NCBI GenBank assembly: GCA_020445785.1
Contig: JAGRFZ010000060.1
Span: 1-54,216, forward strand
Length of the DNA: 54,216 nt
Direction: 5' to 3'
From: Rhodocyclaceae bacterium
Lineage (GTDB): Bacteria; Pseudomonadota; Gammaproteobacteria; Burkholderiales; Rhodocyclaceae
The notes under the pieces were generated by a model. It was given only the letters and a program-made list of their open reading frames with translations, ran no database searches and was not told the origin of the DNA. How positions within the stretch are numbered: the first letter of the stretch is position 1; each line of letters begins with the position of its first letter. Shown here piece after piece: positions 8,354-16,721 of this stretch. The position numbers and the translations under genes are program-made.

Positions 8354-8860
8354 ATGGACCTTTGCTTCACCCAACTGCGCGACGCTGCCGTGGCCGACAT
8401 CGTTGCACTGCACAACGACGCGGACGTCCGCCGTCATCTGCCGCTGGCCATCGGTCGCTTCGACGCGGTCACTTGTCGGCACTGGATCGACCAAAAGGAA
8501 GCCCACTGGGCGCGCCACGGCTACGGTCCGTGGGCGATCGTGATCGGCGAGCGCTTTGCGGGCTGGGGCGGCCTGCAGAATGAGGACGGGGATGCGGATC
8601 TGGCGCTGGTGCTGTCGCCACCGTTCTGGGGTCACGGCCCGGCCATCTGCCACGAAATTCTGCGGATCGCGTTCGACGAACTCGGCCTCGCGTCGGTCAC
8701 TGCGCGGCTTCCCGAAAGCCGGACGCGGACCCGCGGCCTTCGCCGCTACGGCTTTCGCCCGGACGGACTGGTGGCGATCGACGACATTCGCTTCGCGCGC
8801 TTCCGACGCATCGCACCGGAACGAAGCCGGCCTTTCGGCTTCTCGGCCGAGCCGCGCTGA
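8354..8860 (+). CDS. GNAT acetyltransferase, RimJ/RimL-like
   Basis: 168-residue GNAT-fold N-acetyltransferase of the RimJ/RimL side. Features are an N-terminal HNDADVRRHLPL helix, a beta-4 strand with ADLALVLSPPFWGHGPA in place of the usual acetyl-CoA-binding R/Q-x-x-G-x-G/A, and a late RTRGLRRYGFRPDG motif, where neighbouring GNATs have S-x-x-L/V-x-x-K-x-GF. A GAGGAGG-like ribosome site directly before the ATG at 8354 favours this start over the in-frame ATG at 8294. The acceptor substrate cannot be told from sequence. Confidence 0.85.
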   Translation: MDLCFTQLRDAAVADIVALHNDADVRRHLPLAIGRFDAVTCRHWIDQKEAHWARHGYGPWAIVIGERFAGWGGLQNEDGDADLALVLSPPFWGHGPAICHEILRIAFDELGLASVTARLPESRTRTRGLRRYGFRPDGLVAIDDIRFARFRRIAPERSRPFGFSAEPR

Positions 8861-8891
8861 GCCCCCAGCGCCGGTCGCAGGAGCTCGCGCA

Positions 8892-9212
8892 TCAGCGAAA
8901 GTTGCGGTCGCCCGGGGTGTACAGCAGGCCGCGCTCGCTCAGGCTCGGGCGACGCTGGCTGCCCGCCAAGCGACATGGGTCGCCGAGGCGGCCCCGCACC
9001 ACCGGGCTGCCGGCGTAGCCCCAGGCACCACTGCGCAAGTCGAACCAGTAGGCACCATCGGCGATCCGCGCACAGTGCATGCGATCCAGGGTCGCGAGTT
9101 CGTTCGGCCCCAGCCGCTGGCCATTGACCACGACGAGGCGTTGCCACTGCGCGGTGGCCGCCGAGCTCATCCCGGCGAGCAGCAGGGCCAGGATCGGTGT
9201 GACGAAACGCAT
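8892..9212 (-). CDS. Small secreted protein, unknown function
   Basis: 106-residue protein with a clear signal peptide (MRFVTPILALLLAGMSSAATA, cleavage likely near residue 21-22). The mature part has two cysteines, in MHCARI and DPCRL, which could form one disulfide, and an aromatic segment GAYWFDLRSGAWGYAGSP. It ends with LYTPGDRNFR. I do not recognise the family. AGGAG lies just upstream of the ATG at 9212, supporting that start over the in-frame ATG at 9236. It is convergent with the acetyltransferase gene and divergent from the methyltransferase gene. Confidence 0.7.
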   Translation of the reverse strand: MRFVTPILALLLAGMSSAATAQWQRLVVVNGQRLGPNELATLDRMHCARIADGAYWFDLRSGAWGYAGSPVVRGRLGDPCRLAGSQRRPSLSERGLLYTPGDRNFR

Positions 9213-9518
9213 GGGCGCACTCCTCCGATGCGACAACCCACGGCCGAACCATGAACCGCTGCCGCTCGGGCGTCGAGGCCATTGTGCGCCCGCGCGACGC
9301 CGCGGGCCATGACCCCGGCCACAGGTGGTGGGTGACCGATCTCACTTGACTCGGGACGGTCCATCGCAGGAGACGGCCCGATCGGCACCGATCACCGGCG
9401 CCTGGACGCAAGCCCCGTCGCCGGCGCCTCGCCGGATTGCCCCTGGTGAAGCCGGGCGTTCGGCGCTACGCTCGTCAGTGAGGGTCCGGCCCGGCGCCGG
9501 CCAGACCAGGGGAGCCCG
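9213..9518. other. Intergenic region, no gene found
   Basis: 306 bases between two divergently transcribed genes. It must carry both 5' regions, but I find no convincing promoter pair, repeat or small gene. Confidence 0.5.
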
Positions 9519-10190
9519 GTGGAGCGGCCTTACGCACGTGATTTCTACGCGGATCGTCATCGCATGACGATCCACTCGGCCCGGACCATCCTGTCGATCG
9601 TTCTCGACGCCCTGCCGCCGGTGCATTCGGCGGTGGACTTCGGCTGCGGCGTCGGTACCTGGCTCTCGGTGCTGAGGGAGAATGGCGCAGAGGACATTCG
9701 CGGGCTCGATGGCCCTTGGGTCGATCCGGATTTGCTGCAGATCCCCCGGCAGGACTTCCAGACCGCGCACTTCGAGAAGACCGTGGTCACGGAACGGCGC
9801 TACGATCTGGCGATCTCCCTCGAAGTCGCCGAGCACATCCCCGCGGCACACGCCGGAAGCTTCGTCGACTCGTTGACCGGCGCCGCGGACATGATCCTGT
9901 TTTCCGCGGCGATCCCGTTCCAGGGCGGCGTCGGCCACGTCAATGAGCAATGGCCGGCCTACTGGGGCAGTCTGTTCGCCGAGCGGGGCTACGCCGCGCT
10001 CGACATCGTGCGTCGGCGGATCTGGGACGACGACGAGATTCCGTTCTGGTATCGCCAGAACGTCCTGCTGTTCGTGAAGCGCGACCGGCTTCCGGAAGTG
10101 GCCGCGGGGGGCACCGAAGCGACGGAGCCGGGCCTGCCGATCGCGCTGGTGCATCCAGACCTCTACCTCGCGCGAATGCACCGCCCGTAG
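9519..10190 (+). CDS. Class I SAM-dependent methyltransferase
   Basis: 223-residue protein beginning with GTG. The SAM-binding motif I is VDFGCGVGTWLSVL, the acidic motif is GLDGPWV, and the later LAISLEVAEHIP matches the Methyltransf_11/23 pattern. The C-terminal part contains WPAYWGSLFAERGY, found in methyltransferases associated with glycans or small molecules, but the substrate is not identifiable. A GGGGAG site precedes the GTG. The gene converges with the RpiR regulator gene; two small hairpins lie between them. Confidence 0.85.
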   Translation: MERPYARDFYADRHRMTIHSARTILSIVLDALPPVHSAVDFGCGVGTWLSVLRENGAEDIRGLDGPWVDPDLLQIPRQDFQTAHFEKTVVTERRYDLAISLEVAEHIPAAHAGSFVDSLTGAADMILFSAAIPFQGGVGHVNEQWPAYWGSLFAERGYAALDIVRRRIWDDDEIPFWYRQNVLLFVKRDRLPEVAAGGTEATEPGLPIALVHPDLYLARMHRP

Positions 10191-10194
10191 CACG

Positions 10195-10234
10195 GCCGAC
10201 CGAGCCGGCGGTCGGCGTCGCGGTTCGGCGCGAC
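10195..10234. terminator. Two adjacent hairpins between convergent genes
   Basis: GCCGACCG/CGGTCGGC (10195-10202 with 10209-10216) is a perfect 8-bp stem. GTCGCG/CGCGAC (10217-10222 with 10229-10234) is a perfect 6-bp stem immediately after it. There is no T run on either strand, so termination is inferred from position and stem strength only. Confidence 0.4.
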
Positions 10235-10245
10235 AGCAGCGTCGC

Positions 10246-11139
10246 CTACAGGAGGTCGCCCAACTCGCCGTGCAATGCTTCGACCTCGCGCAGGCGCGCC
10301 CGTGCCCGCGCGCCCAACCGCTGCGCGAGCTGAGCGGAGAGATGATTGATCAGGCTGACGGCGGCGACGTAGCTGTCGAACATCGACGCACCCCGACAGT
10401 GGGCGCTCAGCACCCAGTGCGCATCACCGGCCAGTGCTGCGCCCGATGGATCGGTCAGTACCAGGGTCGGCGTGCGGGCGCGGCGCGCGATGGCCAGCGC
10501 CGCGGAAAAGGCCGGTACGCGGCGGCGGAAACCGACCGCGATCAGCACATCCTGCGGACCCAGCCCGGCCATGCCCTCGGCCAGGGTGGTGCCGTGCATG
10601 GGCGCCAACTCGACTCCGTCGCGCAGCATACCGAGCTGGCTACGCAGGTAGTCGGCGAGCAACGCGCTGTTGCGGTGGCCGATGACCAACAGCCGGCGGG
10701 CGCCGGCCATGGCCTCGACCAAGGAGGTCAGGGCCGCCCGGTCGATGCCGCCGAGGGTCTTGCGCAGGATGTCGATGTCGGCCGCAATGTGAGCGTCCAG
10801 ATCGTCGGGTTCGCCGCTGCCGGGCACGGCGTCGTCGAGATATACCGGCGAACCCCACTGGCGGGCGCCGCGCACGGCGGCGCGTGCGGCCGCGTAGGAG
10901 GGATAGCCGAGGCGCTGGATCAGTCTGGAGACCGCCGCCTTGCTGGCGCCGGCAAGCAGCGCCAGCTCGGTCGCCGAGTGGGTGGCGAGCTGGGCCGGGA
11001 AATTCAGCAGCAGGTCGGCCACCGGGCGCTCGCTGTTGGGCAGCGACTCGTAGCAGGCTGCCAGGCGACGCTCCAGATCGGGCCCGTCCGTGGTGGCATC
11101 GGCCTCGGCGCTGGGCGGGCTGGCACGTCGGTTGCTCAT
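10246..11139 (-). CDS. RpiR/MurR-type transcriptional regulator (HTH-SIS)
   Basis: 297-residue regulator with an N-terminal RpiR helix-turn-helix (about 25-100; ATELALLAGASKAAVSRLIQRLGY) and a C-terminal SIS domain (about 135-260; RLLVIGHRNSALLADYL), which normally binds a phosphosugar-like or other small ligand. It is transcribed away from a TRAP transporter and amidohydrolase operon, so it probably controls that operon in response to its substrate or a breakdown product. Two 30-bp direct repeats start 15 bases upstream of its ATG. In-frame GTG codons at 11148 and 11145 are alternative starts; ATG 11139 is preferred. Confidence 0.9.
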   Translation of the reverse strand: MSNRRASPPSAEADATTDGPDLERRLAACYESLPNSERPVADLLLNFPAQLATHSATELALLAGASKAAVSRLIQRLGYPSYAAARAAVRGARQWGSPVYLDDAVPGSGEPDDLDAHIAADIDILRKTLGGIDRAALTSLVEAMAGARRLLVIGHRNSALLADYLRSQLGMLRDGVELAPMHGTTLAEGMAGLGPQDVLIAVGFRRRVPAFSAALAIARRARTPTLVLTDPSGAALAGDAHWVLSAHCRGASMFDSYVAAVSLINHLSAQLAQRLGARARARLREVEALHGELGDLL

Positions 11140-11153
11140 GACCACCACGATGG

Positions 11154-11213
11154 CTGAAATTTTTGATTCAGTCTAGTGCTTTTCTGAAATTTGTGATCCA
11201 CTCTGGTGCATGG
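11154..11213. promoter_or_regulatory. Tandem 30-bp operator-like repeats, regulator–transporter region
   Basis: Two direct repeats with a period of exactly 30 bases: unit 1 at 11154-11183 (starts CTGAAATTTTTGATTCAG) and unit 2 at 11184-11213 (starts CTGAAATTTGTGATCCAC). They match at about 23 of 30 positions, with the core CTGAAATTTnTGATnCA. The patch is strikingly AT-rich against its surroundings. Sites of TGAAA/TTTCA type are common for RpiR-family regulators. A possible -35 (TTGATT, 11163-11168) and weak -10 (GAAATT, 11186-11191) for the transporter operon lie inside the repeats. Binding is inferred. Confidence 0.6.
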
Positions 11214-11264
11214 GTGGCCCGCGCCGGGTGCGCCTGCACCAGATTCGTGATCAGGAGCCGCCGC

Positions 11265-11798
11265 ATGCACGATGCGATGGAACTGGAGGGACTGGCCCGC
11301 CGCGCCGACCAGGCGAGCGCCACCCTGTGCCGCTGGGTGGACCGGATCTGCGTTGGCCTCATGGTCCTGCTCGTGCTCGATGTGTGGCTCGGCGTGTTCG
11401 CCCGCTACGTCGTGCCGCTGCCGATCACCTTCATGGAAGAAGCGGCCCGCTACCTGATGATCTGGGTTGCGCTGCTGGCGGTCTCGAGCGGCATCCCACG
11501 GCGGGAACACATCGGCGTGCAGATGCTGTTCGTCCATTTGCCCTCGTCGCTCCGCCGCTGGCTGTTGGGGCTGGCGGACGTGCTGGCAATCGCCTTTTTC
11601 GCGGTGTTGCTGTGGTACGGAATCGGCATGGTGGAGCGTGGCGGCCGGGTGGCTACGATGATCTACGGCATGTCCAAGGCGCTGCCCTTCGCCGCGGTGC
11701 CGGTATCGGCGGCGCTGGCGATGCTGCAGTTGCTGCTGGTGGCCACGCGCGATCAGGCACGGCTGTCGCGCAACCCCGACGTGGTGGTGTGCCCGTGA
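11265..11798 (+). CDS. TRAP transporter small membrane subunit (DctQ type)
   Basis: 177-residue integral membrane protein with four predicted helices (about 27-47, 62-77, 101-121 and 141-161), the topology of TRAP small subunits. RYVVPLPITFMEEAARYLMIWVALL is the typical DctQ segment, shown here in part by its EEAARYL core. It pairs with the large subunit to drive sodium-dependent uptake of a substrate delivered by the binding protein. AGGAG at 11253-11257 supports the ATG at 11265; an upstream in-frame ATG (11163) falls inside the operator repeats and is rejected. The large-subunit GTG overlaps its stop. Confidence 0.92.
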   Translation: MHDAMELEGLARRADQASATLCRWVDRICVGLMVLLVLDVWLGVFARYVVPLPITFMEEAARYLMIWVALLAVSSGIPRREHIGVQMLFVHLPSSLRRWLLGLADVLAIAFFAVLLWYGIGMVERGGRVATMIYGMSKALPFAAVPVSAALAMLQLLLVATRDQARLSRNPDVVVCP

Positions 11799-13087
11799 CC
11801 ATCGTCGCCCTCACCTTCGTCGTACTGCTGGTGATCGGCATGCCGATCGGCTACGTGCTGGGCCTGACCGGCGTCGTCGGCATGTGGAGCATCGGCTCCG
11901 GCGGGCGCTTCGTGAGCATGGCGCCCGACCGCTTCTTCGCCGGCCTCGATCTGTTCACCTTTCTCGCCATGCCCTTCTTCATCCTCGCCGGCGAAATCAT
12001 GAACCGCTCCGGCATCACCGACCGCCTGATCGGCCTCGCCAATGCCCTGGTCGGCTACCTGCGCGGCGGCATGGCCCATTCCAACATGCTGGCGTCGGTG
12101 CTCTTCGCCGGCCTCTCCGGCGCCGCCACCGCCGATGCCGCGGCCTTCGGCAACACATTGGTGCCGGCAATGCAGAAGGCCGGCTACAAGCGCCCCTTCG
12201 CCTGCGCCGTGACCGCCGCCGGGTCGATCATCGGGCCGACCATCCCGCCCTCCAACCTGATGGTCATCTACGGTTCCCTGATGGGGGTGTCGGTGGCCGG
12301 CCTTTTCGCCGCCGGCATTCTGCCGGGCCTGTTGATCTGCCTCGTCTGCATGGCGGTCATCGCGGCGCTGGGGCGGCGCCTGAAGCTGCCCAAGGCCGAA
12401 GGCCGGCCCAGCCTGGTGGGAATCTTGCGGGCGTTCAAGGACGGTCTCGCCGCGCTGGTGATGCCGGTGATGATCCTGGGCGCGATCCTCGGCGGCGTCA
12501 CCACGCCCACCGAGGCGGCCTCGCTGGCGGTGCTCTACGCGCTGGTGATGGGGGTCTTCGTCTATCGCAAGGTGGGCTGGACCGACCTCGTCGAGATGCT
12601 GGTGCGCACCGCGCACATCACCGGCGTGGTGTTCCTGATCATCGCCTCGGCCTCGATCGTGGGCTGGTGGATGACCTTCAACCAGATCCCGCAGGGGATC
12701 GCCACGGCCTTCCTCGCCGTGTCCGACGACCCCGCCGTGATCGTCGCGCTGATCCTCGCACTGCTGCTGGCGATCGGCATGTTCATGGACATCAACGCAT
12801 TGCTGATCATCCTCGCGCCGGTGCTGGCCCCGCTGACGGTGAGCATCGGCATGGATCCGATCCACGCCGGCATCATGATCGTGCTGGCGCTCAACATCTC
12901 GCTGATGACACCGCCGGTCGGCGCCTGTCTGTTCGTGCTGGCCTCGGTCACCGGCGAAAAAATCGAGCGCATCGCGCATTCGCTCTGGCCTTTCCTGGTG
13001 GCCGAACTGGCGGTGTTGCTGGTGGTGGCCTACTGGCCTTCGCTGACCCTCGCAATCCCTCGCCTGCTGGGCCTGACGCTCAACTGA
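11795..13087 (+). CDS. TRAP transporter large membrane subunit (DctM type)
   Basis: 430-residue permease subunit with about 12 hydrophobic helices. DctM hallmarks include IGMPIGYVLGLTG at the start, MPFFILAGEIMNRSGIT, LSGAATADAAAFG, IIGPTIPPSNLMVIYG, TPTEAASLAVLYAL and NISLMTPPVGACLFV. It starts with GTG overlapping the small-subunit stop (GTGA, 11795-11798). Together with the neighbouring small subunit and binding protein it forms a complete TRAP system. The substrate is not readable from this subunit; the downstream enzymes suggest a carbamoylated amino acid. Confidence 0.95.
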   Translation: MTIVALTFVVLLVIGMPIGYVLGLTGVVGMWSIGSGGRFVSMAPDRFFAGLDLFTFLAMPFFILAGEIMNRSGITDRLIGLANALVGYLRGGMAHSNMLASVLFAGLSGAATADAAAFGNTLVPAMQKAGYKRPFACAVTAAGSIIGPTIPPSNLMVIYGSLMGVSVAGLFAAGILPGLLICLVCMAVIAALGRRLKLPKAEGRPSLVGILRAFKDGLAALVMPVMILGAILGGVTTPTEAASLAVLYALVMGVFVYRKVGWTDLVEMLVRTAHITGVVFLIIASASIVGWWMTFNQIPQGIATAFLAVSDDPAVIVALILALLLAIGMFMDINALLIILAPVLAPLTVSIGMDPIHAGIMIVLALNISLMTPPVGACLFVLASVTGEKIERIAHSLWPFLVAELAVLLVVAYWPSLTLAIPRLLGLTLN

Positions 13088-13179
13088 CATGTCACACCGT
13101 CGGCCCCGATCCGATCCGTTTTCCCGCCGTGTGCCGCGATGCGCACGCCCGTTCCGTCCCTAGCCGTGGAGAATCCATC

Positions 13180-14214
13180 ATGAGTGTCCTCAAGAAGTTC
13201 ATCGTCGCCGCCGTCGCCGGCGCCAGCCTGCTGGCCACGCCGGCCATGGCGGAGAAGATCATCCGCCTCGCCCACCTCAATCCCGACAGCCCGTTCGACA
13301 GCCACTCGGGCGCAATGGCGGCGGTGTTCAAGAGCCTGGTCGAGACCGGCACCAACGGCGGCATCAGCGTGCAGGTGTTTCCCAACGGCCAGCTCGGCAA
13401 GGACGCGGAAGTGCTCCAGCAGGTGCGCGACGGCCTGGTCGAGTCGACCATCTCGTCGGCCGGCGGCATGGCGGCCCACTACCAGCCGGTCGGCGTCTTC
13501 GACCTGCCCTTCGCCTTTCCGGACATCGGCGTCGCCCACAAGGTGATCGACGCCAACAGCGATTTCGGCAAGAAGTTCTCGGCCGACCTCTCGGCCAAGA
13601 CCGGGCTGAAGGTCCTTGGGCTGCTCGACAGCGGCGGCTTCTTCGCGATCAGCAACTCCAAGCGCCCGATCAGGACGGTGGCCGATCTGGAGGCGATGCG
13701 CATCCGCACCATGACGCTGCCGACCCACGAGGCGACGATCCAGTCGCTGGGCGGCCAGCCGACACCGCTGCCCTGGGCCGAGGTCTACACCGCCCTGCAG
13801 ACCGGCGTCGCCGATGGCCAGATGAATCCGATCCCGATCATCGCCTTCGCCAAGTTCGACGAGGTCCAGAAGTACCTGTCGATCACCAACCACGTCATCA
13901 CGCCCTACATCTGGACGATGAACCAGGCCTTCTACGACAGCCTGACGGCGGAAGAACGAAAGGTCGTCGACATAGCGGCTGAAGTCGCGGTGGATGCCGG
14001 GCGCGGCATCTCCCGCATCATCGAGGCCTCGGACGAGAAGGGTCTGCCCAAACTCGGCAAGAAGATGGCGGTCAATGCAATCCCGCCGGCCGAATTGGCC
14101 AAGTTCGCCAAGGCCGCGCAACCCGCGGTGCGCAAGGTCATCGAGGAGCAACTCGGCGCCGACGGCGTGGCGATGCTCGACGCGATGCTGGCCAACATCG
14201 AAGCGGTCAAGTGA
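13180..14214 (+). CDS. TRAP transporter substrate-binding protein (DctP type)
   Basis: 344-residue periplasmic binding protein. Signal peptide: MSVLKKFIVA, a hydrophobic core, and cleavage after AMA at residue 24. The mature start EKIIRLAHLNPDSPFDSHSG and the segment QVFPNGQLGKDAEVLQQVRDG are DctP hallmarks. Arg in MRIRTMTLPTHEA is the residue that usually pairs with a substrate carboxylate, so the ligand is probably an organic acid or amino-acid derivative. A 92-base gap separates it from the large subunit. An AGCCGTGGAGAA ribosome site precedes the ATG. Confidence 0.95.
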   Translation: MSVLKKFIVAAVAGASLLATPAMAEKIIRLAHLNPDSPFDSHSGAMAAVFKSLVETGTNGGISVQVFPNGQLGKDAEVLQQVRDGLVESTISSAGGMAAHYQPVGVFDLPFAFPDIGVAHKVIDANSDFGKKFSADLSAKTGLKVLGLLDSGGFFAISNSKRPIRTVADLEAMRIRTMTLPTHEATIQSLGGQPTPLPWAEVYTALQTGVADGQMNPIPIIAFAKFDEVQKYLSITNHVITPYIWTMNQAFYDSLTAEERKVVDIAAEVAVDAGRGISRIIEASDEKGLPKLGKKMAVNAIPPAELAKFAKAAQPAVRKVIEEQLGADGVAMLDAMLANIEAVK

Positions 14215-14263
14215 TGGCAGCGGCGGCGGGCCCGGTAGCGCCCCGCTTCGCAGGAGGCAAGCT

Positions 14264-15487
14264 ATGACGAACATCGTCGTCGCCGAGGGCGCGTCGGCTT
14301 TCATGAACCCCCGGGCCGCCGACCGGGGCGCGGCCTACGGTGCGGCACGGTCCGCGATCCTGAACGCCGACGGCTTCGACCACGCCGAGGCGGCGATTGG
14401 CGACTGGCCCGACTACCGCGAGACACCGCTGCTCGCCTTGCCGGCGCTGGCCGGCCGGCTCGGTCTCGGCGCACTCGCTTACAAGGACGAGAGCGGCCGC
14501 TTCGGGTTGGGCAGCTTCAAGGCGCTGGGCGGCGCCTACGCGGTCTATCGGCTGATCGCCCGAGCCATCGCGGCGCGCCACGGCATATCGCCACCACGCC
14601 CTGCCGAGATTCTCGGCGGTCGCTACCGCAACGAGGTCGGCGGCATGACCGTCACCTGCGCCACCGACGGCAACCATGGCCGCTCGGTGGCCTGGGGCGC
14701 TCAGCTCTTCGGCTGCCGCTGCGTGATCTATATTCACGCCACGGTCAGCGAAGGCCGCCGCGCGGCGATCGCCCGCTACGGCGCCGACGTCGTTCGGGTG
14801 CCCGGCAACTACGACGACTCGGTCCGCCACGCCGCCGCCGAGGCCGAACGTAACGGCTGGACCGTGGTCTCGGACACCACCTACGAGAGCTATCGCGACA
14901 TTCCCATCGACGTCATGCACGGCTACGGCGTGATGGCCCGCGAGGTGCTACGCCAGATGCCCGAGCCGCCGACCCACGTCCTGGTGCAGGCCGGTGTCGG
15001 CGCCCTGGCCGCGTCGGTGTGCGCGGCCTTCTGGCTGGCGTGGGGGCCGGCGCGGCCACGCTTCACGGTGGTCGAGCCGGTCAACGCCGCCTGCCTCTAC
15101 CAGAGCGGCCTGGCTGGCCACCCGGTGGCCGTGCCCGGAGATCTCGACACGGTGATGGCCGGGCTGGCCTGCGGCGAAGTGTCGCCGGTGGCCTGGGAGA
15201 TCCTTTCGGCCGGAGCCGATGCCTTCGCCACGGTGGACGACGCCTTCGCGCTCGAAGGCATGCGGGTGTTCGCCGACCCGAGCGGTGGCGATCCCGCCAT
15301 CGTCTCGGGCGAGACCGGCGCTTCCGGGCTGGCACTGCTCCTGGCCACCGCCGACAGCGAGCCGATCCGCGAGGTGCTGGGCCTCGACGGCGGCAGCCGG
15401 GTGCTGCTGATCGGCAGCGAGGGCGACACCGACCCGGCGATCTACCGCCAGGTGGTCGGCCGCAGCGCGGACGAGCTGCGGCAATGA
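14264..15487 (+). CDS. dpaL: 2,3-Diaminopropionate ammonia-lyase
   Basis: PLP enzyme that converts 2,3-diaminopropionate to pyruvate and two ammonia. It has 407 residues, close to E. coli YgeX. The PLP lysine is Lys86 in GSFKALGG. TCATDGNHGRSVAWGA, VRVPGNYDDSVRHA, SDTTYESYRDIPIDVMHGYG and VQAGVGALAA match the family, including the glycine-rich phosphate loop. CAGGAGG at 14251-14257 defines the ATG. The stop overlaps the start of the M20 amidohydrolase, so it is coupled to carbamoyl-group removal. In E. coli, ygeX is also linked to amidohydrolase genes (ygeW, ygeY, hyuA). Confidence 0.93.
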   Translation: MTNIVVAEGASAFMNPRAADRGAAYGAARSAILNADGFDHAEAAIGDWPDYRETPLLALPALAGRLGLGALAYKDESGRFGLGSFKALGGAYAVYRLIARAIAARHGISPPRPAEILGGRYRNEVGGMTVTCATDGNHGRSVAWGAQLFGCRCVIYIHATVSEGRRAAIARYGADVVRVPGNYDDSVRHAAAEAERNGWTVVSDTTYESYRDIPIDVMHGYGVMAREVLRQMPEPPTHVLVQAGVGALAASVCAAFWLAWGPARPRFTVVEPVNAACLYQSGLAGHPVAVPGDLDTVMAGLACGEVSPVAWEILSAGADAFATVDDAFALEGMRVFADPSGGDPAIVSGETGASGLALLLATADSEPIREVLGLDGGSRVLLIGSEGDTDPAIYRQVVGRSADELRQ

Positions 15488-16719
15488 ATCCGGCCATCGA
15501 CCGTCGCCGGCTTCTCGACCGGCTCGATGCGCTGGCCGCCATCGGCCGCCAGCCGTCCGGCGCCTGCTGTCGGCTGGCGCTCACCGACGACGACCGCGCC
15601 GGTCGCGACCAGGTGGTGGCCTGGATGCGGGCACTCGGGCTGGCGGTGTCGATCGACCCGATCGGCAACATCTTCGCCCTGCGCGCCGGTCGGCGTCCCG
15701 AGCTGGCGCCGGTGATGACCGGCTCCCACATCGACACGGTGCGCACCGGCGGCGCCTACGACGGCAACCTCGGCGTGCTGGCCGGCCTGGAGGTGGTGGC
15801 GGCACTGAACGACGCCGCCATCGACACCGAGCGTGGCCTGGTGGTGGCGGTGTTCACCGACGAGGAAGGCGCCCGCTTCGCACCGGACATGCTCGGCTCG
15901 CTGGTCTTCGTCGGCGGGCTTCCGCTCGATCAGGCGCTGGCGATGCGGTCGATCGACGGCGCGATCCTCGGTGACGAGTTGCGGCGCATCGGCTACGCCG
16001 GCACCGCCCCACTCGGCGAGCCGCTGCCCCATGCCTTCGTCGAACTGCACATCGAGCAGGGCCCGGTGCTCGACGCCGAGGGATTTCGGATCGGCGCAGT
16101 CGAGGACCTGCAGGGCATCTCGTGGCAGGAGATCCGCATCCGCGGCCAGTCCAACCATGCCGGCACGACGCCGATGCGCCTGCGCCACGACGCCGGTCAC
16201 GCCGCGGCGGCGATCAGTTGCTTCGTGCGCGAGCTGGCCCGCGAGATGGGCGGCAGCCAGGTGGCCACCGTCGGCAAGGTGGACCTGGTGCCCAATCTGG
16301 TCAATGTCATCGCCGCCCAGGCCACGCTGACGGTGGACCTACGCAATACCGACGAGGCGCGGCTGCAGCAGGCGGAGGCACGGCTGGCCGGGTTCCTCGC
16401 CCAGTTGGCCGAGTCCGAGGGCGTCGACATCGCGTGCCGGCCACTGGCCCGCTTCGAGCCTGTGCGCTTCGATGGCGGCATCGCGGCGCGCATCGAGGCC
16501 GTCGCCGACCGACACGGCCTCGCCCGTCGGCGCATGACCTCGGGCGCCGGTCACGACGCCCAGATGCTGGCGCGCGTCTGCCCGACCGCGATGATCTTCG
16601 TGCCGAGCGTCGGCGGCATCAGCCACAATCCGGCCGAGCATACCGAGCCGGACGACCTGGTCGCGGGCGCCAATGTGCTGCTCGGCACGTTGCTCGATCT
16701 GTGCCACGAGGAGAACTGA
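15484..16719 (+). CDS. M20-family N-carbamoyl amidohydrolase (HyuC/allantoate type)
   Basis: 411-residue cytoplasmic dimetal hydrolase of the hydantoinase/carbamoylase subgroup of M20. This family includes N-carbamoyl-L-amino-acid hydrolase, beta-ureidopropionase and allantoate amidohydrolase. Metal ligands are visible: His82 (GSHIDT), Asp93 (YDGNLG), Glu127/Glu128 (FTDEEGARF), His189 (ELHIEQGP) and His386 (HNPAEHTE). The dimerisation domain carries NHAGTTPM. It starts at ATG overlapping the lyase stop. In this context it probably removes a ureido carbamoyl group to feed the lyase. Which family reaction it performs cannot be decided from sequence. Confidence 0.9.
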   Translation: MNPAIDRRRLLDRLDALAAIGRQPSGACCRLALTDDDRAGRDQVVAWMRALGLAVSIDPIGNIFALRAGRRPELAPVMTGSHIDTVRTGGAYDGNLGVLAGLEVVAALNDAAIDTERGLVVAVFTDEEGARFAPDMLGSLVFVGGLPLDQALAMRSIDGAILGDELRRIGYAGTAPLGEPLPHAFVELHIEQGPVLDAEGFRIGAVEDLQGISWQEIRIRGQSNHAGTTPMRLRHDAGHAAAAISCFVRELAREMGGSQVATVGKVDLVPNLVNVIAAQATLTVDLRNTDEARLQQAEARLAGFLAQLAESEGVDIACRPLARFEPVRFDGGIAARIEAVADRHGLARRRMTSGAGHDAQMLARVCPTAMIFVPSVGGISHNPAEHTEPDDLVAGANVLLGTLLDLCHEEN

Positions 16720-16721
16720 GC

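Noticed and set aside
11753-13090. A 445-codon minus-strand frame opposite the TRAP large subunit
   Set aside because: Composition is dominated by His, Gln, Asp and Gly, the mirror of hydrophobic codons on the other strand, so it is a shadow frame.
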